Assembly: GCA_963680875.1 (NCBI GenBank) | Contig: OY804578.1 | Location: 100,655,689 to 100,719,688 of the forward strand | Origin: Bathymodiolus brooksi | Lineage: Eukaryota; Mollusca; Bivalvia; Mytilida; Modiolidae | DNA length: 64,000 nucleotides | Direction: 5' to 3' | Part shown: one piece after another, positions 11,151 through 20,548 of the stretch | How positions within the stretch are numbered: position 1 is the first letter of the stretch | How the letters are laid out: the number at the start of each line of letters is the position of its first letter | Made by a program: the position numbers and the translations under genes | The notes under the pieces: generated by a model | Database searches by the model: none | What the model was told of the DNA's origin: nothing | What the model saw: only the letters and a program-made list of their open reading frames with translations

Positions 11151-11554
11151 GCGTTAAAAGTATGTGATTTAAAACTTTTATATCTGAGTCAAAAACCGAA
11201 TAATCAAAGTCGGAAGTTAAATTGAGAAATATGATCGGTGAGGGAACGAAAATTTTCCGGATATATTAACTCGTCGTCTGGCGATCAATACAGAATTTTT
11301 ACTCGCATTTTACAAAAGTAACTTGCAAATGCGAGTGTTTTGGTCGCAGTGTAGAGCCCTGCATGATAATTGAAATATTGTTTAAAGTGGCATTAAATAC
11401 CATAAGAGAGGGACTACTGTACATAATTGTTAGGTCAACCTTTTGTTTTAATGTACTGGTAATAGTGAAAAAAATAAACAACTATTTATAAATCATACTA
11501 TAAGTGAATATTATTATTTTTTAATTTCAGAGAAGATTCTGATCACTGGTACCA

Positions 11555-13480
11555 ATGGAAGATGAAATATTGTCATCTGAGGATCAAAAAGTGATTCCAA
11601 CCAGTACTGTCGAAGAAAGTTCAACTGAACATGCAGAAGATGGAACAGTAAAAGTAGAACAACAGTTTGTGTTACCTTTTAGACACACATTGCAAAAAGA
11701 CCAACAACTAGCTATTGAATTAACGGCAGAAAATGGAGAAAAATACTTGTACATATTGAGTGATGGTATTCCTGACGATAAAACCATGGTAACGGCAGAT
11801 ATAACTACCGTTAATGAACAGTTCAGTTCAGGGGTTGCCCTCGTAGAAAATGTAGACAAAAACAAAGAACTTGAAAAACTGAAACAAATCGAGGACAGAA
11901 GTTGTGGAACGATGACAGAGGAGCTCTATATGGAACCTAAACAAGATGATATCCAAATTAAACAGAATGATGCAATATTGCTATCCAATATCAAACAGAA
12001 ATCTCAAGTTCAAAAAGCGACACCAAATTTTGCACCTAAACAGATTGCTATTAACAATGCCAATGCATTATTATGTGTTGAAGATACAACACAGTGTGTA
12101 ATTGAGAAGAAGAAACATCGGTGGATCTCTACCTCGACTGGTCGATCTGAAAAGGAAGTAAAAGATCTAACGGAACCAGAGATAAACATAATGAATGAAA
12201 TGAAAATTATGCCTATTAACACATGCCAGGACACAAAAACACTTCATGGAAAAGGAGATGTAAATAATATGAAACACATTGATCATGAATATTTTAATAA
12301 AAAAATAAAAACGGACATATTGGGAAATGAAAATCAAGAAAAACATCAAAATGGTCAAAAGACTGAGCAGACGGACAAAAAAATTATTGACAATAACGAA
12401 ACAAATGGAAAAACAGAGAAGACGGATAACATGCTTCAACTTGATAATGTTGATGATGAAATTTGTAAAGAAATTTTGGCAAGTATTGGAATGACCGGAG
12501 ACAAGAAAGAAACGGATCACAGTAAAGTAGACAATAAACAAATTAAATTCAAGTTTCAATATGAAAGACCAAGGACTCGAATCATGACCAGAAATGATAC
12601 AAGTAAAGAAAATAAAATGAAACAAGGAACAAAGAATACACATGGGAAGAAAAAGAAATTTGAATGTAAAATTTGCGAGAAAGTCTACGACCATAATCAC
12701 ACGTTACAAGAACATTTGAAAAATCATCAAGATGAATCTTATCCGTGTGATCTCTGTGGCAAATGCTTTAACAGTCAGAAAAAATTATCTAATCATATAA
12801 AGAGACATTCCACAGAGCAACCTCATTTGTGTGATATCTGTGGTCAGGCATTCAGAGTGAAAGAAACACTACAAAATCATATGTACACACATTCTGATAG
12901 TGTTGAGAAGCCTTATAAATGTGAGGAATGTGGTATTGCGTTTATCAGGAAACATTACCTTATTAGACATGCCACCTGCCACACTGGGGAGAAGCCATTT
13001 TCATGTGATGAATGTGATAAAAAATTTAGGACGAAAGGGGATCTACAACGACATGAGAGGCTCCATGGAGAAAAACCTGAGGTCATACAGTTCAAATGTA
13101 AAATTTGTGGTAAACGTTATTGTGCACAGAGTGGACTCCTGAGACACGAAAGGGCTCACAAAGGGGAAAAACCACATAAATGTGATATATGTTCTAAAAC
13201 GTTCTCCATGCCAGGAGACTTGAAACGTCATGTCAAGATACATTTTGGTGGGGATTATCTCCCTTGTAATTTATGTGGTAAAGTGTTGACATCTCGTGTA
13301 GGGTTTAAACGACATCAACGAATGCATTCTGGGGAGAAACCATACGAATGTGACGTGTGTCATAACAAATTTATTGATCAATGGGGTTTAATGAAACACC
13401 AAAGATTGCATACTTTTGGTACCTGTATTAAATCAGAAGAATCTACAACTGTATATGAGGTTTGGAACTTGAAACAGTAG
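11555..13480 (+). CDS. Nine-finger C2H2 zinc-finger protein
   Basis: A 641-residue protein, probably a sequence-specific DNA-binding nuclear regulator. Residues 1-368 are hydrophilic, acidic and Lys/Glu/Gln-rich, with no KRAB, BTB, ZAD or SCAN domain I can see. A basic patch KKKK lies just before the fingers. Nine C2H2 fingers run from 369 to 619, each CX2C...HX3H or close to it. Linkers of the (T/S)GEKP class join fingers 4-5, 6-7 and 8-9, which is the arrangement used for contiguous DNA contact. The last 22 residues are a short tail. The first ATG lies 24 bases after a good splice acceptor (TTTTTTAATTTCAG ending at 11530), so an upstream non-coding exon is likely; I could not place it. AATAAA follows 53 bases after the stop. 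Orthology is not recognisable by eye because finger arrays are too alike. Confidence 0.93.
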   Translation: MEDEILSSEDQKVIPTSTVEESSTEHAEDGTVKVEQQFVLPFRHTLQKDQQLAIELTAENGEKYLYILSDGIPDDKTMVTADITTVNEQFSSGVALVENVDKNKELEKLKQIEDRSCGTMTEELYMEPKQDDIQIKQNDAILLSNIKQKSQVQKATPNFAPKQIAINNANALLCVEDTTQCVIEKKKHRWISTSTGRSEKEVKDLTEPEINIMNEMKIMPINTCQDTKTLHGKGDVNNMKHIDHEYFNKKIKTDILGNENQEKHQNGQKTEQTDKKIIDNNETNGKTEKTDNMLQLDNVDDEICKEILASIGMTGDKKETDHSKVDNKQIKFKFQYERPRTRIMTRNDTSKENKMKQGTKNTHGKKKKFECKICEKVYDHNHTLQEHLKNHQDESYPCDLCGKCFNSQKKLSNHIKRHSTEQPHLCDICGQAFRVKETLQNHMYTHSDSVEKPYKCEECGIAFIRKHYLIRHATCHTGEKPFSCDECDKKFRTKGDLQRHERLHGEKPEVIQFKCKICGKRYCAQSGLLRHERAHKGEKPHKCDICSKTFSMPGDLKRHVKIHFGGDYLPCNLCGKVLTSRVGFKRHQRMHSGEKPYECDVCHNKFIDQWGLMKHQRLHTFGTCIKSEESTTVYEVWNLKQ

Positions 13481-13532
13481 AATCGCTAAGAGTAATTTAG
13501 CAGTAAATTAATAAATGAATTAATAGATTTTA

Positions 13533-13538
13533 AATAAA
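13533..13538 (+). terminator. Poly(A) signal of the zinc-finger gene
   Basis: AATAAA 53 bases downstream of the TAG stop, within AT-rich 3' UTR. Confidence 0.65.
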
Positions 13539-13794
13539 GCATTCAACTTGGATTTAAAAAAAAGATGAATATGCCTGTATCCAATTTATTTCATGTCTCT
13601 ATAAACAAAATGGGTAGATATAAATTGGAGGTAATGTGTATGAATGCCTACCAAGTAGGGTACTAAAATGATTCAAAGCTACTTTAAAATTCCTTTAAAT
13701 TTACAATACATGTATATATTGTTTGGTTTGAGAATATTTGAATGTGTTTTGTTGTATCTTGAATTGCTTAAATTATTTCTTATTTTTATTTGTG

Positions 13795-14130
13795 TTACAT
13801 TGTAATTAATAAATGTTAGAGAATACCGAAGGGGCAATCAAAAATGGACAATCCAAAGAAACTGGCAATAAAGGGTACACAAGACAAAGAAAAACAAAAC
13901 AAAAACACAACACAATATGTGTTGGACACCACTATACTCAAACAAACACAAATAATGTAAATAAGACCACCTACAAACAACTGGAGGTAAAGACAAATCG
14001 AACATCATTTTTATAGAGAAATGGTAACGGACATCACAACATGCCAGAACTCAGAATGTAAAGACACATAATAGGACAACACAAAAACTAAAAAGATTAC
14101 CAACACAAAATACATGGGCGAAGTAATCTT
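13795..14130 (-). repeat. Penelope-type retroelement 3' tail
   Basis: Read on the minus strand it runs from AACTAAAAAG to a terminus of ATTGCCCCTTCGGTATTCTC. The same tail occurs at 52950-53185 and 55795-56040, and the terminus resembles the one downstream of the broken reverse transcriptase at 50390-50682. The 67-residue frame on the plus strand is just this repeat. Confidence 0.7.
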
Positions 14131-15422
14131 AAAAATAGCATCATCATTGTGCCCAGCATCACATTACTAAATTACAAATAAAGACAAACAAAAAAACGAC
14201 AGGGCTCCCATTAGTTAAATAGACAGTTTTATATAGTTTGAAGTGGACAGACTTTGAATGGAATGTATACTAAGTATATGTAGAAAATAACTTCTAAAAA
14301 TTGAAAGTTGAAGGATAGTAAAAATTAAACACTCATCACACACAATGCATCCACATCTGTATAAATAAGAGTATACACCTTGAGCACGGGGAAATGTTTT
14401 ACCAATTACACACTGTACGAAAGACAAACTCTGTCTTTGATAATGATCCAAGGACGTCTCTGAAATAACATAATAAAAACAAAATTGTAATATGGAAACA
14501 TGGTGGTTTACAAAAAAAATAATAGTAGCTTATAGCTAAGAGTCAACATTTTACAACTGTTTGTTCATGCTTAGGCCTTACAGCCATAAAACTTCAGAGT
14601 ACGGAATACCATATCTAATAAATACCATGTTCCGCTTGGACGATTTTTGAGTACAAAACACATACCAGTACAATGTACTTGAAAGTTTTATGAATGAAAG
14701 TTCAGATCACCATATATTAGGATATGGTCTTCTTGAGTGGAAGCAAATATGTATAGTTTTTTATATATGTATTGCTATTGGAGATCCAGATATTAAGAGG
14801 GGAGGATTGAAATCCCATTGACCGGTTTGGCCCTGCCACATTTGTGCCTGTCCCATGTCAGAACCAGGATTTCTAACATCACGTGTCAGGATCTTTTTTA
14901 TGTTCAATGAGTTGAGGTGAGAGGAGATTGTTCATTTTCATTTTGTTGGTATTGAGAGAACTGTTGAACATCACTGTTTAAACTTTCTTTTTATAATTTG
15001 TGAGAAAGGTTATCATGTACATACAGATGCTATGCAGTTTTCTCTTGTTTCCTTCTCATTTAAACAGGGTCACCATCGTATCACTGAAATATTGCTAAAA
15101 GTCACATAAAGCAAACATTCTATATGTAAGCCATGAAAGGACCTGAAGGGCTATGTAACCTTATTGTCAAAGAATGTCTCTGAAACCTCAAATGAAGTCT
15201 GTGAAATTGCATACGACCACAAAAAAATTTAGTTCTACTTGACCAATCCTGATTTTTTTACACAACGATCCTAGACACAGAATAAAAGTTTGGATGGATT
15301 TAGGGTATTGTAACCCTACCTGTTTCCAAACAAGGTGCAAAAATGGGTGTTGTTTTTTGCACAGGTGCTTGTGGCACGGAATTACCCCCCTTTTTTTAAA
15401 AAAAACTTTGTGTTTACATATT
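14131..15422. other. No gene; decayed repeats
   Basis: Contains a fragment with CTGTCCCATGTCAGAACC (about 14848), resembling repeat tails common in bivalves, and a worn SINE1 3' core (ATCACTGAAATATTGCTAAAAGT, about 15078-15100). I see no exon. Confidence 0.45.
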
Positions 15423-15655
15423 TATTATCCCCTCGCCAACAAAGTTGCGAAGGGATATAGTAACTCTACCGTCCGTCCTTTCGTAACATCCTTGTGAACA
15501 CTCTAGAATCAACATCCTTCAATGGATTTTGACCAAACGGTACATACTTAGTCCTTAAGAATCTGGAACCCTATTGATTTTCAAGGTCATAGGTCAAAGT
15601 CACCGGGTCAAATTTTTAGACAAGGGGATACGCCACGCTTTGCGTTGCCCTTGTT
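15423..15655. repeat. TATCCCC-ended interspersed repeat
   Basis: Begins TTATCCCCTCGCCAAC and ends AAGGGGATACGCCACG...CCCTTG. Between these are GTCCGTCC and GGTCATAGGTCAAAGTCACC, wording I know from a widespread invertebrate interspersed repeat. No protein frame. Confidence 0.55.
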
Positions 15656-15657
15656 TT

Positions 15658-15930
15658 AAATAACATTTCTTTATTATTTCATTTCTTTCTCCTTATTTTA
15701 ACTTGTTCATGTCAATATTCATACAATCTTATGTTAACAGCAACTTAGCATGTTTCGACCCCTATATATACTTATTAACAGCAACTTAACATGTTTCGAC
15801 CCTATATTATTATATTATTATATAGGGTCGAAACATGTTAAGTTGCTGTTAACATAAGATTGTATGAATATTGACACGGACAAGTTAAAGTAAGGAAAAA
15901 AGAGATGAAATAAAGAAATTTTATTGAAAA
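15658..15930. mobile_element. Palindromic MITE with internal duplication
   Basis: Left arm through CAATCTTATGTTAACAGCAAC is mirrored by GTTGCTGTTAACATAAGATTG on the right, giving arms of about 115 bp. Near the centre, AACAGCAACTTAACATGTTTCGACC is repeated once (second copy from about 15776), followed by a TATTA microsatellite. Confidence 0.75.
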
Positions 15931-15958
15931 TAAATATGTAAACAGAAACTTAAACTAG

Positions 15959-17136
15959 GGGCTCACCTTTCACTCTGCTTTGATGAAACTTAATACAGAA
16001 ACCTCCATAGGTGCTTCCCACCAAGTTTCGGTTCATTTGGCTAAGCTGTTACAAAAGAAACTTTTTAGAAATCGACCAATCAGAAACAAGAATGGCTTGT
16101 GGTGGCCATGTTTATTAACAGATGGGAACTAAATGCACAATCTTTATAGATGACCTTTCAAGGATGCTTCTTACCAAGTTTTGATTCATTTGGCAAAGTG
16201 GTTTGAGAGAAGAAGACTTTAGAAATCAACCAATCAGAAACAAGAATTGCATGTGGCGGCCATGTTTGTTAACAGATTGGAACTAAATTAGCAATCTTTA
16301 TAGAGGACCTTCCAAGGATGCTTTCTACCAAGTTTCGATTCATTTGGTCAAGCAATTTGTTATCGGATTGGAACTAAATTAGCAATCTTTATAGAGGACC
16401 TTCCAAGGATGCTTCATACCAAGTTTCCATTCATTTGGCCAATCAATTTCAGAGGAGACGATTTTTTAGAAATCAACCAATCAGAAACAAGAATTGCCTA
16501 TGGTGGCCATGTTTGTTAACGGATTGGAACTAAATGAGCAAACTTTATAGAGGACCTTCCAATGATGCTTCCTACCAAGTTTCGATTCATTTGGCAGTGG
16601 TTTTAGAGGAGACGATTTTTTAGAAATCAACCAATCGGATACAAGAATTGTCTGTGGTGGCCATGTTTGTTAATGGATCGGAACTAAATTAGCAATCTGT
16701 ATAGAGGACCTTCCAAGGATGCTTCCTACCAAGTTTCGATTCATTTGGCCAAGCGGTTTCAGAGAAGATTTTCTAGAAATCAACCAATCAGAAACAAGAA
16801 TGGGATGTGGTGGCCATGTTTTTAAACGGATCAGGACGAAATGAGCAATCTTTATAGAGGACCTGCCATAGATGCTTCCTACCGGTTCATTTGGCCAAGC
16901 GGTTTCAGAGGAAAAGATTTTTTTTAATCGGCCAATCAGAAACAAGAATTGCCTATGGTGGCCATGTTTGTTAATGGATCGGGACAAAATGAGCATTCAT
17001 TAGAGAGGACCTTCCATAGATGCTTCCTACCAAGTTTCACTTCATTTGGCTGAGGGGTTTCATAGAAGATTAAAATGTGAAAAGTTAACGGACGACGGAC
17101 GCCAAAAGCTCGCATTGCCTTTGGCAAGGTGAGCTA
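15959..17136 (-). repeat. Tandem array in a GCTCACC-ended element
   Basis: Eight copies of a unit of about 153 bp. TCATTTGG recurs near 16034, 16188, 16340, 16432, 16587, 16741, 16887 and 17041; the short 92-bp step marks a deletion. Each unit includes CCAATCAGAAACAAGAAT, GGTGGCCATGTTTGTTAA and GAGGACCTTCCAAGGATGC. The array is bounded by GGGGCTCACCTTTC on the left and AAGGTGAGCT on the right, which are inverted to each other. A poly-A/poly-G stretch follows. Apparent frames at 16670-17127 are read-through of the array. Confidence 0.85.
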
Positions 17137-17289
17137 AAAAAAAAAAAGGGGGGGGGGGGGATTTTGACGAGTCTTTTAAAACAAATTTCTTAGAAAAATT
17201 CCTTTCAGAAAAATGCATATAGCCTTATTATGTTACTATTATCATTTCTGACATAAAACTGTTCAAAGGGGGAGGGATTTAAACTTTTT

Positions 17290-17560
17290 GTAGGTCACCT
17301 GACCAAAGGCCAAGTGAGCTTTTGCCATCACTTGGCATCCGTCGTCTGTTTGTAATACACATTCACATTTGAATAAAACTTTACAGGGATGGTCATGTTC
17401 ATTGAGTGGTCCCCTTTCAAAATTGTATCCGACAGCCCTGCTTTCCATTAAAGAAATTTCTTTAATTGCCAAATGCTGCTTTTTTATAGGTCAAAATGAG
17501 CTCATATTTTAACTACAGCTACATAACAATGAGTAGTTTAACATATATTCCAGGTTTTTC
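17290..17560 (+). repeat. Second GGTCACCTGACC-type repeat copy
   Basis: Starts GGTCACCTGACCAAAGGCCAAGTGAGC and continues with GGCATCCGTCGTCTG. It is related in layout to the preceding element (both have a GTGAGCT and CGTCGTC motif near the end) but not the same family. No gene. Confidence 0.5.
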
Positions 17561-17987
17561 TGTGACATTTTCCTTCTGACAATTTATACAGATTATGCAA
17601 ATTGGGCATAATTTGATGAAAGAACACATTTAAATCTTCTCCTCTGAACCAAATTAAACTAAGTTTTGCCATATTAGTCAGCATGACACCGCTTCTGTTC
17701 TCTCCATGTACATGTGTTCTCATCTCTGCAAAGACATGTGATCTTTTGAGCTAAAACTATTCTTTTAAGGTTTTGCATTGTTTGTATCTTTTTGCCTACT
17801 GAAGATCTAGATATAGTTGATGAACATTGTAATTCCATCAATTGTTAACATTTAATGGTGCAGATTAGGACATGCCCATTGTGATCCCCCTCTATAAAAA
17901 AAATTGGCGGCAGATCATTTGTTGTTAAATTAGACAATACTATTTTCTTTTTATTCAATTACAAATAACAAATTCTCAGTAGTTTAT

Positions 17988-18500
17988 AGGGGGCTTTGCC
18001 CCACCGGCACTGCCTTGGACCCAAAGAGGACCTTAGACTCCTTGCATAGTAATGGTTTGTTATATTGTCGAACATAAAAAAACCAAAAAAATGCACATGA
18101 ATGATCCTTAGATGGTACCTTAAAAAAAGGTGACCTAGGCTATATTATGTGAATCAGAAATCCAGCGCAGGACTTGGTTTTTAACAATGGACTCTATGGA
18201 AAAATGAATAATACCCTTTTATTAGAAAAAAACCCAAACCAAGCTGTACATGAATGGTCATTGGATGGTCCCTTGCAAGTTTGGGATAGTCTTACGTGAA
18301 TCGGAAATCCAAGATGGCCACCACCACAGTTTTTAGCATAGGACCCGATGGGAAAATGAATAAATACACTTTCTTAGAAACAACAAAAATAACTGAACCC
18401 AAACTATATATGGAATGTCATTGGATGGTTCCTTGCAAGTTGGAATTTCTTTATGTGGATATGAAATTCAAGATGTCCACCAACGTAGGACTTACGGTCG
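17988..18500. repeat. Three imperfect tandem copies of about 150-165 bp
   Basis: TTGGATGGT(C/T)CCTTGCAAGTT at 18259 and 18420, and a worn copy at 18110, each followed by GTGAATC(G/A)GAAATCCA-like sequence. The stretch at 17600-17987 before it shows nothing recognisable. Confidence 0.6.
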
Positions 18501-18600
18501 CCACAATGACCTGGTTAACCGTTATGCAATATTTGTGTTACAATGATAACAGATATGCTCCATTTGTTGTAATCACACTCTGGTTCTTTCCTTATACATG

Positions 18601-18712
18601 ACTTATCACTGGGTTTGTAACAAGAGTAACACGACAGGTGCCACATCTGGAGCAAGAACCGCCCACCCTTCCGGGGAGTACTGAGTTTACCCCCCCGATT
18701 TGTGTTGTTCAA
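18601..18712 (+). repeat. Penelope-type tail fragment
   Basis: ATCACTGGGTTTGTAAC, ACGACAGGTGCCACAT and CCCTTCCGGGGAGTACTGAG match the segment just downstream of the reverse transcriptase at 50390-50682 (complement). Confidence 0.65.
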
Positions 18713-18815
18713 TATTTTGTTTTCTGGTATTAACTACCAGTAATTCTAACATGACGTCCTTCTTTCGCTTTGTAGACAAACGAGCGATTTATCAATGGTA
18801 TAATCTCATTCGCAC

Positions 18816-19944
18816 TAGTCCGAGATTCCTCTGTCGTTTAACGGCATTGATAAAGTTGCTTGTAGCCGTTCAACGACAGAGCGTGCTTTATACGGAAAAC
18901 AGCGGATTTGCTTCTCCAACTCTGGGTCAGCACATTTCCACGTTTTGTGGCTATCGGATTTTATTTTCTATCATAAACCTTATATAAATCGCTTCATCAA
19001 TCATTTTTCTATTCATTCATAAACATCTTACCCTCAGAAAGTGGTGTTACACTCCATTACAGCACGATTTTGCCTTAGATCCTATGATTTCGACATTTGT
19101 CTTCCATTTTTCAAACATTTGTCACGTGACTACGAGAAAACTACGATTACCGCAATGTATCATGGGAGATGATTTGCATATAAACAAACAAACAAATATT
19201 TTTATTGCCAATCATAGGTGCCTGTTAAGGCAGAACAATTAACATAAAATTTAATACAGTTGATTATATTGATTGGTAATGATTTTAACAGCAAATTTAG
19301 TGAATTACAGATAACCATAAGAAAAAAAAAATGTAGTACCTTGTCCAAAAACAAAAAGGGGGAACGTAACACATGCTCTTTCCGAAGCCCGTTGGTAACA
19401 CTCTGCCATTGAATCTTTTCTTTCCAACACATTCTGTATTATTTCCTTCTGCTCTGCTTTGATCTGTAGATGGACTGTTTGTCCTGCAGAATACGCTTAA
19501 ATGTATCGTCTTCCATGTGATTTGAATGTTGTTTACGTATGCAAATAATGCTCCAAATAATTTGGCACGCTGCATTAATTAGCTCCCATCATGCAATGCG
19601 TTGCTGTCATCATTCAGTTAGTATCGCGAGATCACGTGTGTAGATTCGAAAATGGAAGTCAAATGGCGGAATAATAGGATCTAAGGCAAAATCGTGCTGT
19701 AATGGAGTGTAACACCACTTTCTGAGGGTAAGATGGTTTTGAATGAATAGAAAAATGATTGGTGAAGCGATTTTTATAAGGTTTATGATAGAAAATAAAA
19801 TCCGATAGCCACGAAACGTGGAAATGTGCCGATCCTATGGCCGGTGAGGCAAATTCGATGGTTTCCGTATATAGCACCCTCTGTCGTTGAACGGCTACAA
19901 GCAACTTTATCAATGCCGTTAAACGACAGAGGAATCTCGGACTA
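18816..19944. mobile_element. 1129-bp TIR element, perfect 8-bp target duplication
   Basis: ATTCGCAC is duplicated exactly at 18808-18815 and 19945-19952. Ends are TAGTCCGAGATTCCTCTGTC and its complement, inside inverted repeats of about 300 bp. Just inside each end is a sub-terminal hairpin, CTCTGTCGTTTAACGG pairing with CCGTTCAACGACAGAG across a 21-base loop. The centre (19120-19640) has no convincing protein. It is a non-autonomous, MITE-like element; an 8-bp duplication fits hAT or P, but the TAGTCCG end is not one I can place. Confidence 0.88.
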
Positions 19945-20085
19945 ATTCGCACATGCGCCAGTGAATGTGACTGACTTTTCCATTGGCAGCATAAATTGTG
20001 TGCGACATTTTCCGCAAACGTAACTATAAAATTGCCATCTTCCAATCAAAGTATACTACCATATTTGTACTCTTAGACATATCAG

Positions 20086-20216
20086 AATCGAAATAAAACA
20101 TGGAAGCCAGTTTTTTTTTTGAGTTTTAACATGGTTGGAGACTCGGGATAAAATACTAATATCCGCCAACCCATGTTAAAACTCCCAACACATTCTGGCT
20201 TCCATGATTTATTTCT
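20086..20216. mobile_element. Short palindromic MITE
   Basis: GAAATAAA(A)CATGGAAGCCAG at the left is mirrored by CTGGCTTCCATGATTTATTTC at the right; an inner pair GTTTTAACATGG / CCCATGTTAAAAC extends the arms. About 130 bp, no coding. Confidence 0.75.
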
Positions 20217-20280
20217 TAAATAAATCCTGTATAATTAATCTTTTAATGAGTTGAACATCGAACGTACAACATCTTATGTA

Positions 20281-20286
20281 TTTATT
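20281..20286 (-). terminator. Candidate poly(A) signal of TMEM218
   Basis: TTTATT on the plus strand is AATAAA on the gene strand, 263 bases beyond the stop codon. Confidence 0.5.
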
Positions 20287-20548
20287 AAAAACGTTTTAAA
20301 AATAAATAGTCATCAACAAAATATATGTATATTTTTTAAATCTCTCTAAGCAAACAGTCTCTTCTTTTTCACTAACCACAATAATAATTGTAATTTATGT
20401 CTTCATATATAATTAGCACTATTTCACTACATGTACATCATTTACTCCTCCAATTTCCCACTCAACGTCATTCTCTGTAACAGTTTCAATGGCCACTGTA
20501 GTCTTAGCCAATCCAGTTCAAGATCATCTTTTTTTTAAATTTGAAATT

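Larger units (their letters stand above)
9860..11361 (-). mobile_element. hAT-like element, 1502 bp, TIR CAGGGCTCTACA
   Basis: The ends are exact 12-bp inverted repeats CAGGGCTCTACA / TGTAGAGCCCTG, flanked by CATGA at 9855-9859 and 11362-11366. CAGGG ends and the peptide at 10935-11150, which begins 211 bp inside the right end, fit the hAT superfamily. A 5-bp duplication is shorter than the usual 8 bp of hAT. Most of the transposase is missing, so it is a deletion derivative. Confidence 0.8.
9637..11408 (+). repeat. SINE1 copy split by a 1.5-kb transposon
   Basis: The left part (9637-9859) has the tRNA-related head with an A-box-like GTGATCGTATGG, a B-box GAATTCGAATCCCG and the TTTCCTCCACCAACAAAACTGACCG body. 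The right part (11362-11408) has the 3' core TGAAATATTGTTTAAAGTGGC. The two halves meet through the 5-bp duplication CATGA of the inserted element. Confidence 0.85.

Noticed and set aside
12167..12700. 177-residue frame antisense to the zinc-finger gene
   Set aside because: A shadow of a Lys/Asn-rich coding region on the other strand; Phe/Ile-rich with no start context or motif.
16000..17110. CRISPR-like array, because of regularly spaced repeats
   Set aside because: The units are contiguous 153-bp tandem copies with no unique spacers, in an animal genome.
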